Shown: positions 1 to 7,146, numbered from the stretch's first letter. The stretch is DNA of 11,587 nucleotides from JBDHTS01 sp044220535 (GCA_044220535.1 JBGAQU010000087.1:1-11587); one strand, 5' to 3'. The notes: a model not told the origin generated them from the letters alone. A program made the numbers and translations.

Positions 1-173
1 GTACTAACTGGCATGGGCATTTGTGGAACTAGCATAGACTGCATAGGTTGGTTTTGTGCTTGTGCCTGAGCCGCCAGCATTTGCAATCCAAAATTCTGCA
101 TCGCTTGCCCTTGCGGGTTTGTGGCGCAGCTAGAGAGAAACAATAAGGAGGTAACAACAAGAAACGCTTTCAT
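1..173 (-). CDS. Small lipoprotein, N-terminal part only (runs off the left edge)
   Basis: Minus-strand reading from the ATG at 173-171 gives 57 codons with no stop before the window edge. The start is a lysine-containing signal peptide (MKAFLVVTSLLFL) followed by a lipobox Leu13-Ser14-Ser15-Cys16, so Cys16 should be lipidated after signal peptidase II cleavage. Met, Gln, Ala and Pro dominate the mature part that can be seen (GQAMQNFGLQMLAAQAQAQ), which looks low-complexity. A Shine-Dalgarno-like AAGGGG lies about six bases before the ATG, which supports this start. The residue after Cys is Ala, which favours sorting to the outer membrane by the classical rule. No family is recognisable from the visible part. 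It is too short for the usual ORF cut-off, but signal peptide, lipobox and RBS together make it convincing. Confidence 0.72.
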   Translation of the reverse strand, partial: MKAFLVVTSLLFLSSCATNPQGQAMQNFGLQMLAAQAQAQNQPMQSMLVPQMPMPVS

Positions 174-198
174 TCAATTCCCCTTTACGTTGGTGATC

Positions 199-343
199 GG
201 GGAGTTAGAAAAACCCATTCTGTGAAGGGTCACATAAGCCTTTCCCCTCGCGGGTTGTACATACGCCTATGTCTCCCCGACCATAACGCCGAGGAGTGAT
301 TTAACGGTCACAAACCGCACAGAATAAGGGTTTCTAAGGCCCC
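199..343. ncRNA. Candidate structured RNA: long nested rod-like hairpin
   Basis: The outer arms at 199-224 and 318-343 pair over about 22 bp: GGGG/CCCC, TTAGAAA/TTTCTAA, CCC/GGG and ATTCTGTG/CACAGAAT, separated by two-base AA or AG/GG bulges. Inside are further nested helices in the right order: 230-233 with 296-299, CCTCG 246-250 with CGAGG 290-294, CGGG 251-254 with CCCG 276-279, and a terminal hairpin ACATA-CGCC-TATGT at 259-272. Five consistent nested helices over 145 bases are hard to explain by chance. The strand is undecided. On the minus strand it would lie directly in the leader of the lipoprotein gene. An asymmetric bubble between closing stem and arm is reminiscent of 6S RNA, but no conserved 6S sequence is recognised. 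A small inverted-repeat mobile element is the alternative. Confidence 0.4.
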
Positions 344-405
344 AAGATAAACACTGGTTTATCCTGAAAAAGACCTTAAGGAAATTATTGAATGATGGCA
401 AGGAA

Positions 406-505
406 TAATAGGACAGTCTAACCCCTTCGCTATGTCGGTTGTGCAACCGTGCCAAATAGTTAGAAGGAAATTATGGGTTAGATAATGGTTAGACTTGTCT
501 TATTA
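406..505. ncRNA. Second candidate structured RNA segment or long inverted repeat
   Basis: Arms 406-423 and 487-505 pair over about 18 bp with a single bulge and one G-U pair if read on the plus strand (GTCTAACC against GGTTAGAC, then GACA/TGTC and TAATA/TATTA). The enclosed part folds again: CCTTC 424-428 with GAAGG 463-467, GCTAT 429-433 with ATAGT 456-460, and a terminal CGGTT-GTGC-AACCG hairpin at 436-449. The G-U pairs slightly favour the plus strand. Together with the rod at 199-343 this may be one multi-domain RNA of about 300 nt. No known RNA family is recognised, and no promoter could be placed with confidence. Confidence 0.35.
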
Positions 506-773
506 GAGGATAAGAGGCTACAGCAAAAACTAGCGCGGCAAATCGTTACGCACCCATCTGTAACAACATGACATTTGGAAGGTTCCTGTCGTCATGCTAA
601 ATTTGCTTTGCTTGCCGTTCTGCAAATGTGACTTACTAGGCGGCTGTTGCTTCTTATTCTTCTAATTTATCTATGAAATTGAATTGTTACCACGCAGCTA
701 AAGTTGCAATTGGTATGGAAGATATAATATTAGGATCCATTTCCTAATTCCTTTTCTCAAATGTATATATCCG

Positions 774-2330
774 TTATGCCGCCTTCTCTTCCACAATCCT
801 TGGAAACACCCCTTCCGGCGCTGGCAACACCGTCCCCGGTTTCAGCGCATGCTCGGCCCCGATAAACGCTATCGTCCGCGCCTCCTGCGGCACGACCAGC
901 TGGTCCAGCATTTTGCCTGCCGAGACCGGCATAAACGGCTGCACAATCAGGCCGAGGCAGCGGATGGTTTCGGCCAGCACGTACAAAACAGTGTTCATGC
1001 GGGCGATATCGGTTTTCTTCAGGCCCCACGGCGCCTGCGCGTCGATATAGCCGTTGGCGGCGTTGACGACCTGCCAGATCGCCTCCAGCGCCTTATGAAA
1101 CTTCTGCTGGTCCAGTTCGGCGCGAACGGTTGCCAGCATGTCCACTTGCGCCTGTTGCAGCAGCGCCTTGTCTTCCGCCGTAAACGCGCCAAAGGCCGGA
1201 ACCTTCGCCTCACAGTTTTTCTGGATCTGCGACAGCGTCCGCTGCGCCAGATTGCCCAGGCCGTTCGCCAGATCGTTATTGATCCGCAAAATCGCCTGCT
1301 GGTGGCTGAAATCCCCGTCATTGCCGAACGGCACTTCGCGCAGCACGAAATACCGCGCCTGATCCACGCCATACCGCTCCACCAAATCATATGGCGAAAT
1401 CACATTGCCAAGCGACTTGGACATCTTCTGTCCTTCAATCGTCCACCAGCCATGCGCGAAAATCCGCTTCGGTGGTTTTAAACCGGCAGCCATCAAAAAG
1501 GCGGGCCAGTACACGGCATGAAAGCGAAGAATATCTTTCCCCACCATATGCACATCGGCAGGCCAAAATTTCCGGAAGCTTTCGCTGTTCTCCTCAGGAT
1601 ATCCCACGGCTGTCAGATAGTTTGTCAACGCATCTATCCACACGTACATGACATGGCCCGGCGCGTCCGGCACAGGTACACCCCAGGAAAGCCGCGTCCG
1701 GCTGACTGAAAGGTCACGCAGCTCACCCTTCACAAAACTGATCACTTCATTCCGGCGCGCCGTGGGCAGGATAAAATCAGGGTTCTCATCATAAAATTTC
1801 AATAGCCGCTCGGCCCAGGCGGAAAGTTTGAAGAAATAGCTTTCCTCCTCCACCCATTCGCACTCCGCGCCAGAGGGGGCAATCTTCTTGCCGTTCGGCC
1901 CGTCGCTCAGTTCTTCTTCGCCATAATAGGCTTCATCGCGCACAGCATACCAACCGCTATATTTATCCAGATAGATATCCCCGGACTGTACAAGCTTTTT
2001 CCACAGGGCGACGCAGGCCTTCTTGTGCCGCTCCTCGGTCGTGCGGATAAAATCGTCGTTCGAGAAATTCAGCACCGGGCCAAGCGCCCGGAAATTCTGC
2101 GACACTTTGTCAGTGAAAGCCTGCGGGTCCACGCCTGCCTTTGCTGCCGCCTGCTCTACCTTCTGCCCATGTTCGTCCGTGCCGGTCAGGAAAAACACCT
2201 CATGCCCGTCCAGCCGCTTGAACCGCGCCAGCACGTCGCAGGCGATGGTCGTATAGGCATGCCCCAGATGCGGGTTATCGTTGACGTAGTAGATGGGCGT
2301 GGTGATGTAATAAGGCGGCTTCGCGGTCAT
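774..2330 (-). CDS. metG: Methionyl-tRNA synthetase
   Basis: Cytoplasmic class I aminoacyl-tRNA synthetase that joins methionine to tRNA-Met and initiator tRNA using ATP. The 518-residue product has the Rossmann-fold start YYITTPIYYVND, the HIGH-class motif HLGH at residues 21-24, and KMSKS at 302-306. The helical anticodon-binding domain follows. The insertion region reads GWYAVRDEAYY without zinc-binding cysteines, as in the short alphaproteobacterial form, and the C-terminal tRNA-binding extension of longer MetRS is absent. Two in-frame ATGs lie at 2336 and 2330. AGAGGA (2344-2339) is only 2 bases from the first but 8 from the second, so 2330 is preferred. The gene lies 55 bp downstream of the unknown gene on the same strand and has its own candidate promoter in that gap. 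In many relatives metG sits by tatD and a metallo-hydrolase gene; that is not so here. Confidence 0.96.
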   Translation of the reverse strand: MTAKPPYYITTPIYYVNDNPHLGHAYTTIACDVLARFKRLDGHEVFFLTGTDEHGQKVEQAAAKAGVDPQAFTDKVSQNFRALGPVLNFSNDDFIRTTEERHKKACVALWKKLVQSGDIYLDKYSGWYAVRDEAYYGEEELSDGPNGKKIAPSGAECEWVEEESYFFKLSAWAERLLKFYDENPDFILPTARRNEVISFVKGELRDLSVSRTRLSWGVPVPDAPGHVMYVWIDALTNYLTAVGYPEENSESFRKFWPADVHMVGKDILRFHAVYWPAFLMAAGLKPPKRIFAHGWWTIEGQKMSKSLGNVISPYDLVERYGVDQARYFVLREVPFGNDGDFSHQQAILRINNDLANGLGNLAQRTLSQIQKNCEAKVPAFGAFTAEDKALLQQAQVDMLATVRAELDQQKFHKALEAIWQVVNAANGYIDAQAPWGLKKTDIARMNTVLYVLAETIRCLGLIVQPFMPVSAGKMLDQLVVPQEARTIAFIGAEHALKPGTVLPAPEGVFPRIVEEKAA

Positions 2331-2352
2331 GATCATAATCCTCTAGGGCCGC

Positions 2353-2382
2353 TTTATAGCAGGGTTTTCAGAGGGTTGTCAT
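2353..2382 (-). promoter_or_regulatory. Candidate metG promoter
   Basis: On the minus strand ATGACA (2382-2377, five of six matches to the -35 consensus) is followed after 18 bases by TATAAA (2358-2353). It lies in the short gap before metG and would let metG be expressed independently of the unknown gene upstream. Seen by eye only. Confidence 0.4.
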
Positions 2383-2385
2383 TCT

Positions 2386-3918
2386 TTATCGGTAAAAGAG
2401 GTGATAGGCATCCCGGCCCGGTTTATCGATGCTCCAACCCTTATCCCGATTGTTGATGCAGGAATCCTCGATAATGGCGCGCGCGGCATGGTTTGTTCTG
2501 GCTTCATCATAGACATAGGTTATTTCTTCCGCGACCACCTGACTCCAGCGCGCATCCCTGCCGCAAACCATCAAAAAGCGTTCGAGATACGAAAGGCTGT
2601 AGTTCGGGGCGGTCAGTTGTTTTAATGCGAAAGGGATCGCCTGGTCCGCAACCTTATCCATCGCTGTTTTCCATGGAGGACATGTTTCCAGGGCGTTCTG
2701 CATAAAGTATACAATTCTTAAAGGCTTGGGGTTTCCGGGATCGGTAGCTTTTAACAGCAGTTCCGGCGCATGGCCCGCAATATTCAGAAGATTGGCTTCA
2801 GACCGCCTAACGAATGCCGAAAGAAAATCAAAATCGGCCCAGTTATCTTCGCGGATATTGTCTATGAATTCCACAGGGTCTTTAATATAATTTGCAATCA
2901 GCCCTGTCAGTTCAGGTCTGTCACAAATCATGTTGGCCAGTTTTGCGCATTGGCGGTCCTTGGAGTCCCTGAAATGCATGGTTCGCAGGTAGAGTTGATA
3001 CCGGTCGCCACCATCAATGCGGAGGTAGAGTAAATCATCGTTATAATCCTTAAAGTAATTCGTGCCTTCTGTTTTGGCTGTACACCAGTCCGTGCCTTTC
3101 CCCAGGACGATGGCGCCATTTTCGGTATCTATGCGGATCAAACGCCAGTCGCTTCCCTTACCGATCAGCGTTGCATTCTGCGATGCGATGGCGCGGGCTT
3201 CGTTCGCTTCAATTTCAGGAATGGATAATTTAATCTTGCCGGAAAACGGCTCGACCACATCCTGCAGATGCGTCCATGTCCGGTAAGCGCCAATATCTTT
3301 TTGTGTCGGGGAAATCCTGTCCCTGTTTTTTCTAAAGACCAGGAGATAGCCTTTAACACGATCCAGATCTTCAGGAAGAAGACGCTCTTTCTCCGATTCC
3401 ATCCAGCGGATGATATCCGCCGCATAGGCGCCGCGACCGGGGATTTGATCGACCAAAATCTTCATTGCGGAACGAACGTGCTGTTCCATGGTGGCTTCTG
3501 CCGGAAAATCATCCCCCAGGCGGATCCATTCATCCTTGTGTCTGGAGATGATGGCGTGAAGACGTTCGGGAAGATCGCCGCATACGGCTTGTTCGAAGTC
3601 GGACCTTAATCTGAATCCATTGAAATCCCTTTGCGAGGCAGGCATACGCTGTTTATTGTTTTCAAAAAACAACAGCATGCGGTGCATGTCGTCCAGATGC
3701 TCCTGGCCTATCTCGCCTTTCAGCGCCCAGTTTAAAAGCCGCTGCAGGTAAATTCTTTTTTCGGACGGGTCAACTTTGTGGAGGGTTTTGAACACAGTCT
3801 CTGCAAAAGGGGTGCCTGCGTTCATGTTCCACAGGCCTTTGATTCCTGTTTCGGCATCCAGCCGGGGCAGATAGGTTTGCCGTAGATATTCAAGCCTTTT
3901 ACGTTCTTGGTCAGCCAT
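2386..3918 (-). CDS. Unknown 510-residue protein with internal repeat and GKGTDWCT motif
   Basis: The function is not known. The longest open frame begins at 4179, but that would overlap the lexA promoter and 5' end. The Met at 3918 (MADQERKRLEYLRQ) begins the region with protein-like composition, although no strong RBS is seen before it. Two related segments occur at about residues 60-112 and 165-222 (LNWALKGEIGQEHLDDMHRM against IIRWMESEKERLLPEDLDRV, each followed by an LL-x-F-x-x-N-x-x-R block). At 272-317 is a conserved-looking block GKGTDWCTAKTEGTNYFKDY followed by LLYLRIDGGDRYQLYLRTMHF. From memory, blocks of this kind occur in uncharacterised phage and bacterial proteins; I cannot verify that here. 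The C-terminal third looks helical. There is no signal peptide or membrane segment. Base composition is lower in GC than metG or gltX, suggesting acquisition. It is divergent from lexA, sharing the LexA box 63 bp upstream, so it may be SOS-controlled. Confidence 0.78.
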   Translation of the reverse strand: MADQERKRLEYLRQTYLPRLDAETGIKGLWNMNAGTPFAETVFKTLHKVDPSEKRIYLQRLLNWALKGEIGQEHLDDMHRMLLFFENNKQRMPASQRDFNGFRLRSDFEQAVCGDLPERLHAIISRHKDEWIRLGDDFPAEATMEQHVRSAMKILVDQIPGRGAYAADIIRWMESEKERLLPEDLDRVKGYLLVFRKNRDRISPTQKDIGAYRTWTHLQDVVEPFSGKIKLSIPEIEANEARAIASQNATLIGKGSDWRLIRIDTENGAIVLGKGTDWCTAKTEGTNYFKDYNDDLLYLRIDGGDRYQLYLRTMHFRDSKDRQCAKLANMICDRPELTGLIANYIKDPVEFIDNIREDNWADFDFLSAFVRRSEANLLNIAGHAPELLLKATDPGNPKPLRIVYFMQNALETCPPWKTAMDKVADQAIPFALKQLTAPNYSLSYLERFLMVCGRDARWSQVVAEEITYVYDEARTNHAARAIIEDSCINNRDKGWSIDKPGRDAYHLFYR

Positions 3919-3980
3919 GCTTTGTCGTAACACATGTGTGAGGCAAAATCCTTGAAAATCATCAACTTGACACGAACCGT

Positions 3981-3995
3981 GAACTAAACTAGAAC
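3981..3995. promoter_or_regulatory. LexA (SOS) box, alphaproteobacterial type
   Basis: GAAC-TAAACTA-GAAC matches the alphaproteobacterial SOS direct repeat GTTC-N7-GTTC read on the other strand. It lies 50 bp before the lexA start and 62 bp before the start of the divergent unknown gene, overlapping the expected -35 position of the lexA promoter, which fits autorepression. A third half-site GAAC occurs at 3974-3977, three bases upstream of the box. Confidence 0.85.
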
Positions 3996-4011
3996 AAAGA
4001 GGGTATATAAT
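3983..4011 (+). promoter_or_regulatory. Candidate lexA promoter
   Basis: A perfect TATAAT at 4006-4011 is 34 bases before the lexA ATG. The matching -35 position (about 3983-3988, ACTAAA) is poor and lies inside the LexA box. TTGACA at 3967-3972 is too far away (33 bases) to pair with it. Confidence 0.5.
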
Positions 4012-4045
4012 GTGATTGATTCGACTGAATAAAAGGAATTTCCCC

Positions 4046-4735
4046 ATGCTGACCCGCAAGCAACGCGACCTGTTGATCCTGATCCATGAACGCATGAACG
4101 AAGGCGGGGTGGCTCCGTCGTTTGAGGAGATGAAGGAGCAGCTGGGCCTGAAATCCAAGTCGGGCATCCACCGCCTCATCGGTGCGCTGGTGGAACGGGG
4201 CTATCTTGAACGCCTGCCCCATCGTGCCCGCGCCCTGCAGGTGCGCCGTCTGCCGGACGGGTACGCGCCCTCCTCCGCGGATAAAACCCAGCCCGCGAAC
4301 CAGGCGCGGACGGTGGCTTCGCTGCTGAAAGACAAAATGCCCGCCAACAGTTTCGAACCCATTCCCCTCTACGGTAAGATCGCGGCGGGCACAGCCATCG
4401 ATGCCATCCGTCATGAAGGCGAGTCGGTCGATATCCCGCCCAGCATGCTCGGCAACGGCACGCATTACGCGCTGGAGGTGGAGGGCGACTCCATGATCAA
4501 CGCCGGGATCAATGACGGCGACATCGTCGTGATCCGCGAAACGCAGACGGCGGAGAATGGCTCGATCGTCGTAGCATTAATCGACGATTCCGAAGTCACG
4601 CTAAAACGCTTCCGCCGCTCCGGCAGCAAGATCATCCTGGAACCGGAGAACGATCAGTATGAACCGCGCGTGCTGGAACCGCACCGCGTGAAGATTCAGG
4701 GAAAACTGGCGAGCTTGTACCGGACGTATCATTAA
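4046..4735 (+). CDS. lexA: SOS repressor LexA
   Basis: A 229-residue transcriptional repressor of the DNA-damage regulon, self-cleaved when RecA filaments form. The N-terminal winged helix spans about residues 1-65 (MLTRKQRDLLILIHERM, recognition helix near SKSGIHRLIGAL). The C-terminal S24 peptidase domain has the Ala114-Gly115 cleavage site (GKIAAGTAID), catalytic Ser149 in GDSM and Lys187 in VTLKRF. The 35-residue spacing from cleavage site to Ser equals that of E. coli LexA. An upstream in-frame start at 4016 exists, but AAGGA at 4033-4037 is 8 bases before the ATG at 4046 and the family begins with MLT(R/K)KQ, so 4046 is chosen. The linker is longer than in E. coli, as usual for alphaproteobacteria. 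It is convergent with comEC and autoregulated through the box at 3981-3995. Confidence 0.97.
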   Translation: MLTRKQRDLLILIHERMNEGGVAPSFEEMKEQLGLKSKSGIHRLIGALVERGYLERLPHRARALQVRRLPDGYAPSSADKTQPANQARTVASLLKDKMPANSFEPIPLYGKIAAGTAIDAIRHEGESVDIPPSMLGNGTHYALEVEGDSMINAGINDGDIVVIRETQTAENGSIVVALIDDSEVTLKRFRRSGSKIILEPENDQYEPRVLEPHRVKIQGKLASLYRTYH

Positions 4736-4765
4736 GTTATTCCCCTTTTCCAACCATCTATCCGC

Positions 4766-4793
4766 CGTCATCCCGGCGAAGGCCGGGATCCAT
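4766..4793 (+). repeat. REP-like palindrome, copy A
   Basis: A 28-base element with a perfect 8-bp stem ATCCCGGC / GCCGGGAT and a GAAG loop, flanked by CGTC and CCAT. Its reverse complement occurs again at 4883-4910 with one mismatch in the loop. Elements of this 'CGTCATCCCGGCGAAGGCCG' type are widespread in alphaproteobacterial intergenic regions. It lies 30 bp after the lexA stop and may help stop or protect that transcript, although no T-tract follows. Confidence 0.8.
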
Positions 4794-4810
4794 GCGAAAG
4801 TGCGGCCAGT

Positions 4811-4862
4811 ATAAAAAGGTGATAACGGTCATAAAGTGCGATCTACGACCGTTATCAGCCTT
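4811..4862 (-). terminator. Rho-independent terminator of comEC
   Basis: Read on the minus strand, GGCTGATAACGGTC (4860-4847) pairs with GACCGTTATCACC (4830-4818) over 13 bp with a single C bulge and a 16-base loop, followed by TTTTT (4817-4813). It lies exactly at the 3' end of comEC. The comEC stop TGA (4857-4855), followed by TAA, lies inside the left arm of the stem. Confidence 0.7.
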
Positions 4863-4882
4863 GTGTGATGTTGAAGCAGTGT

Positions 4883-4910
4883 ATGGATCCCGGCTTTCGC
4901 CGGGATGACG
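4883..4910 (-). repeat. REP-like palindrome, copy B (inverted)
   Basis: Inverted copy of the element at 4766-4793 (27 of 28 bases match after reverse complementing), with stem ATCCCGGC / GCCGGGAT and loop TTTC. It is translated within the open tail of comEC as SSRRKPGSI. Together with copy A it brackets the comEC terminator in a nested, symmetric arrangement. Confidence 0.8.
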
Positions 4911-4935
4911 GTGTTAAATTTGGCTGCATAGGCCC

Positions 4936-4969
4936 CTCACCCCGATCCTCTCCCCGTTGGGGAGAGGGG
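4936..4969. repeat. Second palindromic repeat type
   Basis: Contains a perfect 9-bp stem CCTCTCCCC (4947-4955) / GGGGAGAGG (4959-4967) with loop GTT, preceded by CCCCTCACCCCGAT. Elements of this form are common dispersed repeats in proteobacterial genomes. Here it is read in the comEC frame as SPQRGEDRGEGP, a sequence that typically marks translation of such a repeat rather than ancestral protein. Confidence 0.65.
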
Positions 4970-7146
4970 AAGAAATCACCGACCATTCGAAACAGCCCAC
5001 GGCCTGTCCCCACGCACCTGACCTGCTCGACCGTTTTTATCCTGCCATCAACCCACAGCGCCGCCGCGCCATTGTGCTGTAAATTCCTGTAATCCACCAC
5101 ACGCCTCGCAGGACACGGCTCCGCATAAACCGGGATTGTCGAGACCATCATTTCCGCCCATTCGCAATCCTCCGCCTGCCCCGGCTCCTCAAAACTGAAC
5201 GCGATTTTGCGGCCGTCTTTTTCCATACGGCACCCCCATTCATCGCAACTCATGCCGTTCATCGCACCCTCCTTCGGCCAGCGCAAAGGGTCTTCCCCTT
5301 CATGCCCGGCAAGGCGCATCCAGTTTTCCGCACTGAATTTCTCCGCCGACAGGCTGGACAACGCAAGGCGTCCGTCCTCCATCCGCACGGCGATCAGCTT
5401 GCCCGATGCCGCGACCAGGATATCCGGCGGTCGGTTGCTCATGATCAGCAGGGTTGCGACAGCAATCAGCGCCACTCCAGAGAACCGTGCTTTTCCTCGC
5501 AACGCCGTCAGGCAAAACGCGGCCAGCACCATCAGGCACAACGCCGCGGCGGGCCAGGATTGCCAGTGCAAAGTCGCCTGCGGCAATCCAGCGACATATT
5601 CGGCAATTTTTAAAATCTGCTCCAGCCCCCAGCCCATCGCGCGCAACGGCCAGGCTTCCAGCCCCAAAGGTATCGCCAGGAACACCACGACCACCAAAGG
5701 CATCACGATAAACGACATGATCGGCCCGGCCAGCACGTTGGCCAGCAGCCCGTACACCGAAAACTGCTGGAAATGGAACAGGGAAAAAGGCGCGGTCGCC
5801 AGCGACGCAGCCAGGGTTGTCGCGCACATCGCCAGGACATACAGCGTGATCTTCGTAAAAATTCCGCCATCCCGGTGCCGCCGGATCCACCAGTCTTTTG
5901 TGCTCTCAAAAAACAGGATCAGCGCCGCGACGGCGGCATAAGACATCTGAAAGCTCGGCCCCAGCAGCGATTCCGGCATAAACGCCATGACTGCCAGCGA
6001 AGCGATCATCAGCAGCCGCATCGAAATCGCCGCGCGGTCGATCAATATCCCGGCGAGCAAAATATTCGTCATCACCAGCGCTCGCAAAATCGGCAGCAGC
6101 GGCCCGATCAGCCAGACAAACGCGCTCGCCGCCACAATCGCCGCCACCGCCGCGATTTTCTTCACCGGCCAATACAGCGCCGCCCGCGGGAACAGCGCCA
6201 GAAACCCGCGCACCGTGAAAAACACAAAACCAGCGATCAATCCAACGTGCGTCCCGGACAGCGCCAGCATATGCGCCAGCCCTGAATTGCGCATCGCGTC
6301 CCATGCCGACTCCGGCACGGCGCTGACCTCGCCGTCATCATCGCAACGGATAATGCCCCCTGTGCGCCACTTAACGTTTGCCCGATCCGTTCGCCGATGG
6401 ATTGACGCAGCCGTTCCGCCAGACTCACATGCTCAACCTGCGATGGCCCAATCCTTTCCGCCTCCTTGAATGCGAAGCCGAACGCACCGATCTGCCGGAA
6501 CCATGCATAAAACTGAAAATCGAACGCGCCCGGCGCCACCGGCCCCGGCGGAGGGTTCAAGCCTGCCAGCATCGTCACACGGCTCCCCGGATGCAGATCC
6601 GTCACCTTGCGCACGCGGATCCGCGCCAGCTTCGGCGTCTTCGGCCTTTCAATATCGAGGTCGCCGAGGATCAGCCTCCAGCCCCTTCCCCTCCTCCAGG
6701 AACTCGATGGCCTGGATGGTGCCCGTTACCTGCGCCCGGTTGATTTTATGATCCAGCATCGGCGTCGCCACCGCATGGGTCCGGTGTCGCGCCAGGCCAA
6801 ACCCCGCCATCATCACGCACAGCGCGGCGGCGCAGCCGAACAGGATAATCCGCCACGGCCCGTCCTTCCGCCTTGGGTATGCCAAAACCGTCAGTCCCAG
6901 CGCCCCCGCAAACCCCAGCAGCCCCAACCACACCGACGGCTCAAAATTAATACTGAAATAGGCGACGATCCCCGCCCCGAAAAACACCGGCAGCCAATAG
7001 AGATACAGCCCGTTCTGCCGGGCGATGACCCCCTCGATAAACGCCCGCCCGTCCGCCCCGTTCATGAACCTGATGCATCTTAATGGTGAATATGGTATGC
7101 CCTATGTCTATACAAAGCGCAGCAGAACACAAGATTGAAACCGACC

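Larger units (their letters stand above)
174..773. other. 600-bp AT-rich intergenic region full of inverted repeats
   Basis: No convincing protein gene is visible on either strand. The region is more AT-rich than metG. Besides the two large structures listed separately (199-343 and 406-505) it holds smaller hairpins. One is 346-363, a perfect 7-bp stem GATAAAC/GTTTATC with loop ACTG. Another is 567-596, CATGAC/GTCATG enclosing GGAA/TTCC. A third is 729-748, ATTAGGA/TCCTAAT. The motif GGA recurs many times between about 380 and 520. No tRNA T-loop signature, tmRNA tag or CRISPR-like direct repeat is visible. It could be a non-coding RNA locus, the 5' leader of the lipoprotein gene, or the remains of a mobile element. 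Confidence 0.6.
4855..7065 (-). pseudogene. comEC: ComEC/Rec2 DNA-uptake channel, interrupted by two frameshifts
   Basis: ComEC forms the inner-membrane channel for single-stranded DNA in natural transformation. Three frames cover it. 7065 to 6649 encodes the N-terminus with hydrophobic segments (LYLYWLPVFFGAGIVAYF, VWLGLLGFAGALGLTVLAY). About 6690 to 6332 encodes the soluble DUF4131-type part (LILGDLDIERPKTPKLARIR, then DLHPGSRVTMLAG). 6330 to 4855 encodes the competence membrane domain (SGLAHMLALSGTHVGLIAG) and a short C-terminal domain. The first and third are in the same frame, so an apparent extra G in a GGGG run near 6682-6685 is offset by an apparently missing G near 6332-6333. Full length would be about 736 residues, normal for the family. 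As written, translation stops after 138 residues at 6649. Either the gene is decayed or the sequence has two homopolymer errors. The last 35 or so residues come from repeats. No strong RBS precedes 7065. Confidence 0.85.

Noticed and set aside
267..455. 62-codon minus-strand open frame in the left intergenic region
   Set aside because: Starts with TTG, no RBS, no protein-like composition, and it lies across the inverted-repeat structures that better explain the sequence.
199..505. tmRNA, RNase P RNA, SRP RNA or a retron RNA
   Set aside because: No tRNA-like T-loop, tag reading frame, conserved RNase P or SRP sequence is seen, and no reverse transcriptase gene lies nearby in the window.
729..748. 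ATTAGGA/TCCTAAT hairpin as a metG terminator
   Set aside because: The stem is AT-rich and only 7 bp, and on the metG strand it is followed by ATTATATC rather than a T-tract. Too weak to call.
849..1481. 210-codon plus-strand frame
   Set aside because: Antisense shadow of metG; Arg/Leu/Gln-rich composition typical of the opposite strand of a GC-rich gene.
3967..4011. TTGACA at 3967 paired with TATAAT at 4006 as the lexA promoter
   Set aside because: The spacer is 33 bases, about twice what sigma-70 accepts. TATAAT alone is kept as the likely -10.
3919..4179. Upstream extension of the unknown 510-residue protein to 4179
   Set aside because: It would cross the lexA promoter, the LexA box and the lexA start; its composition (Arg, Ser, Cys-rich) is not protein-like.
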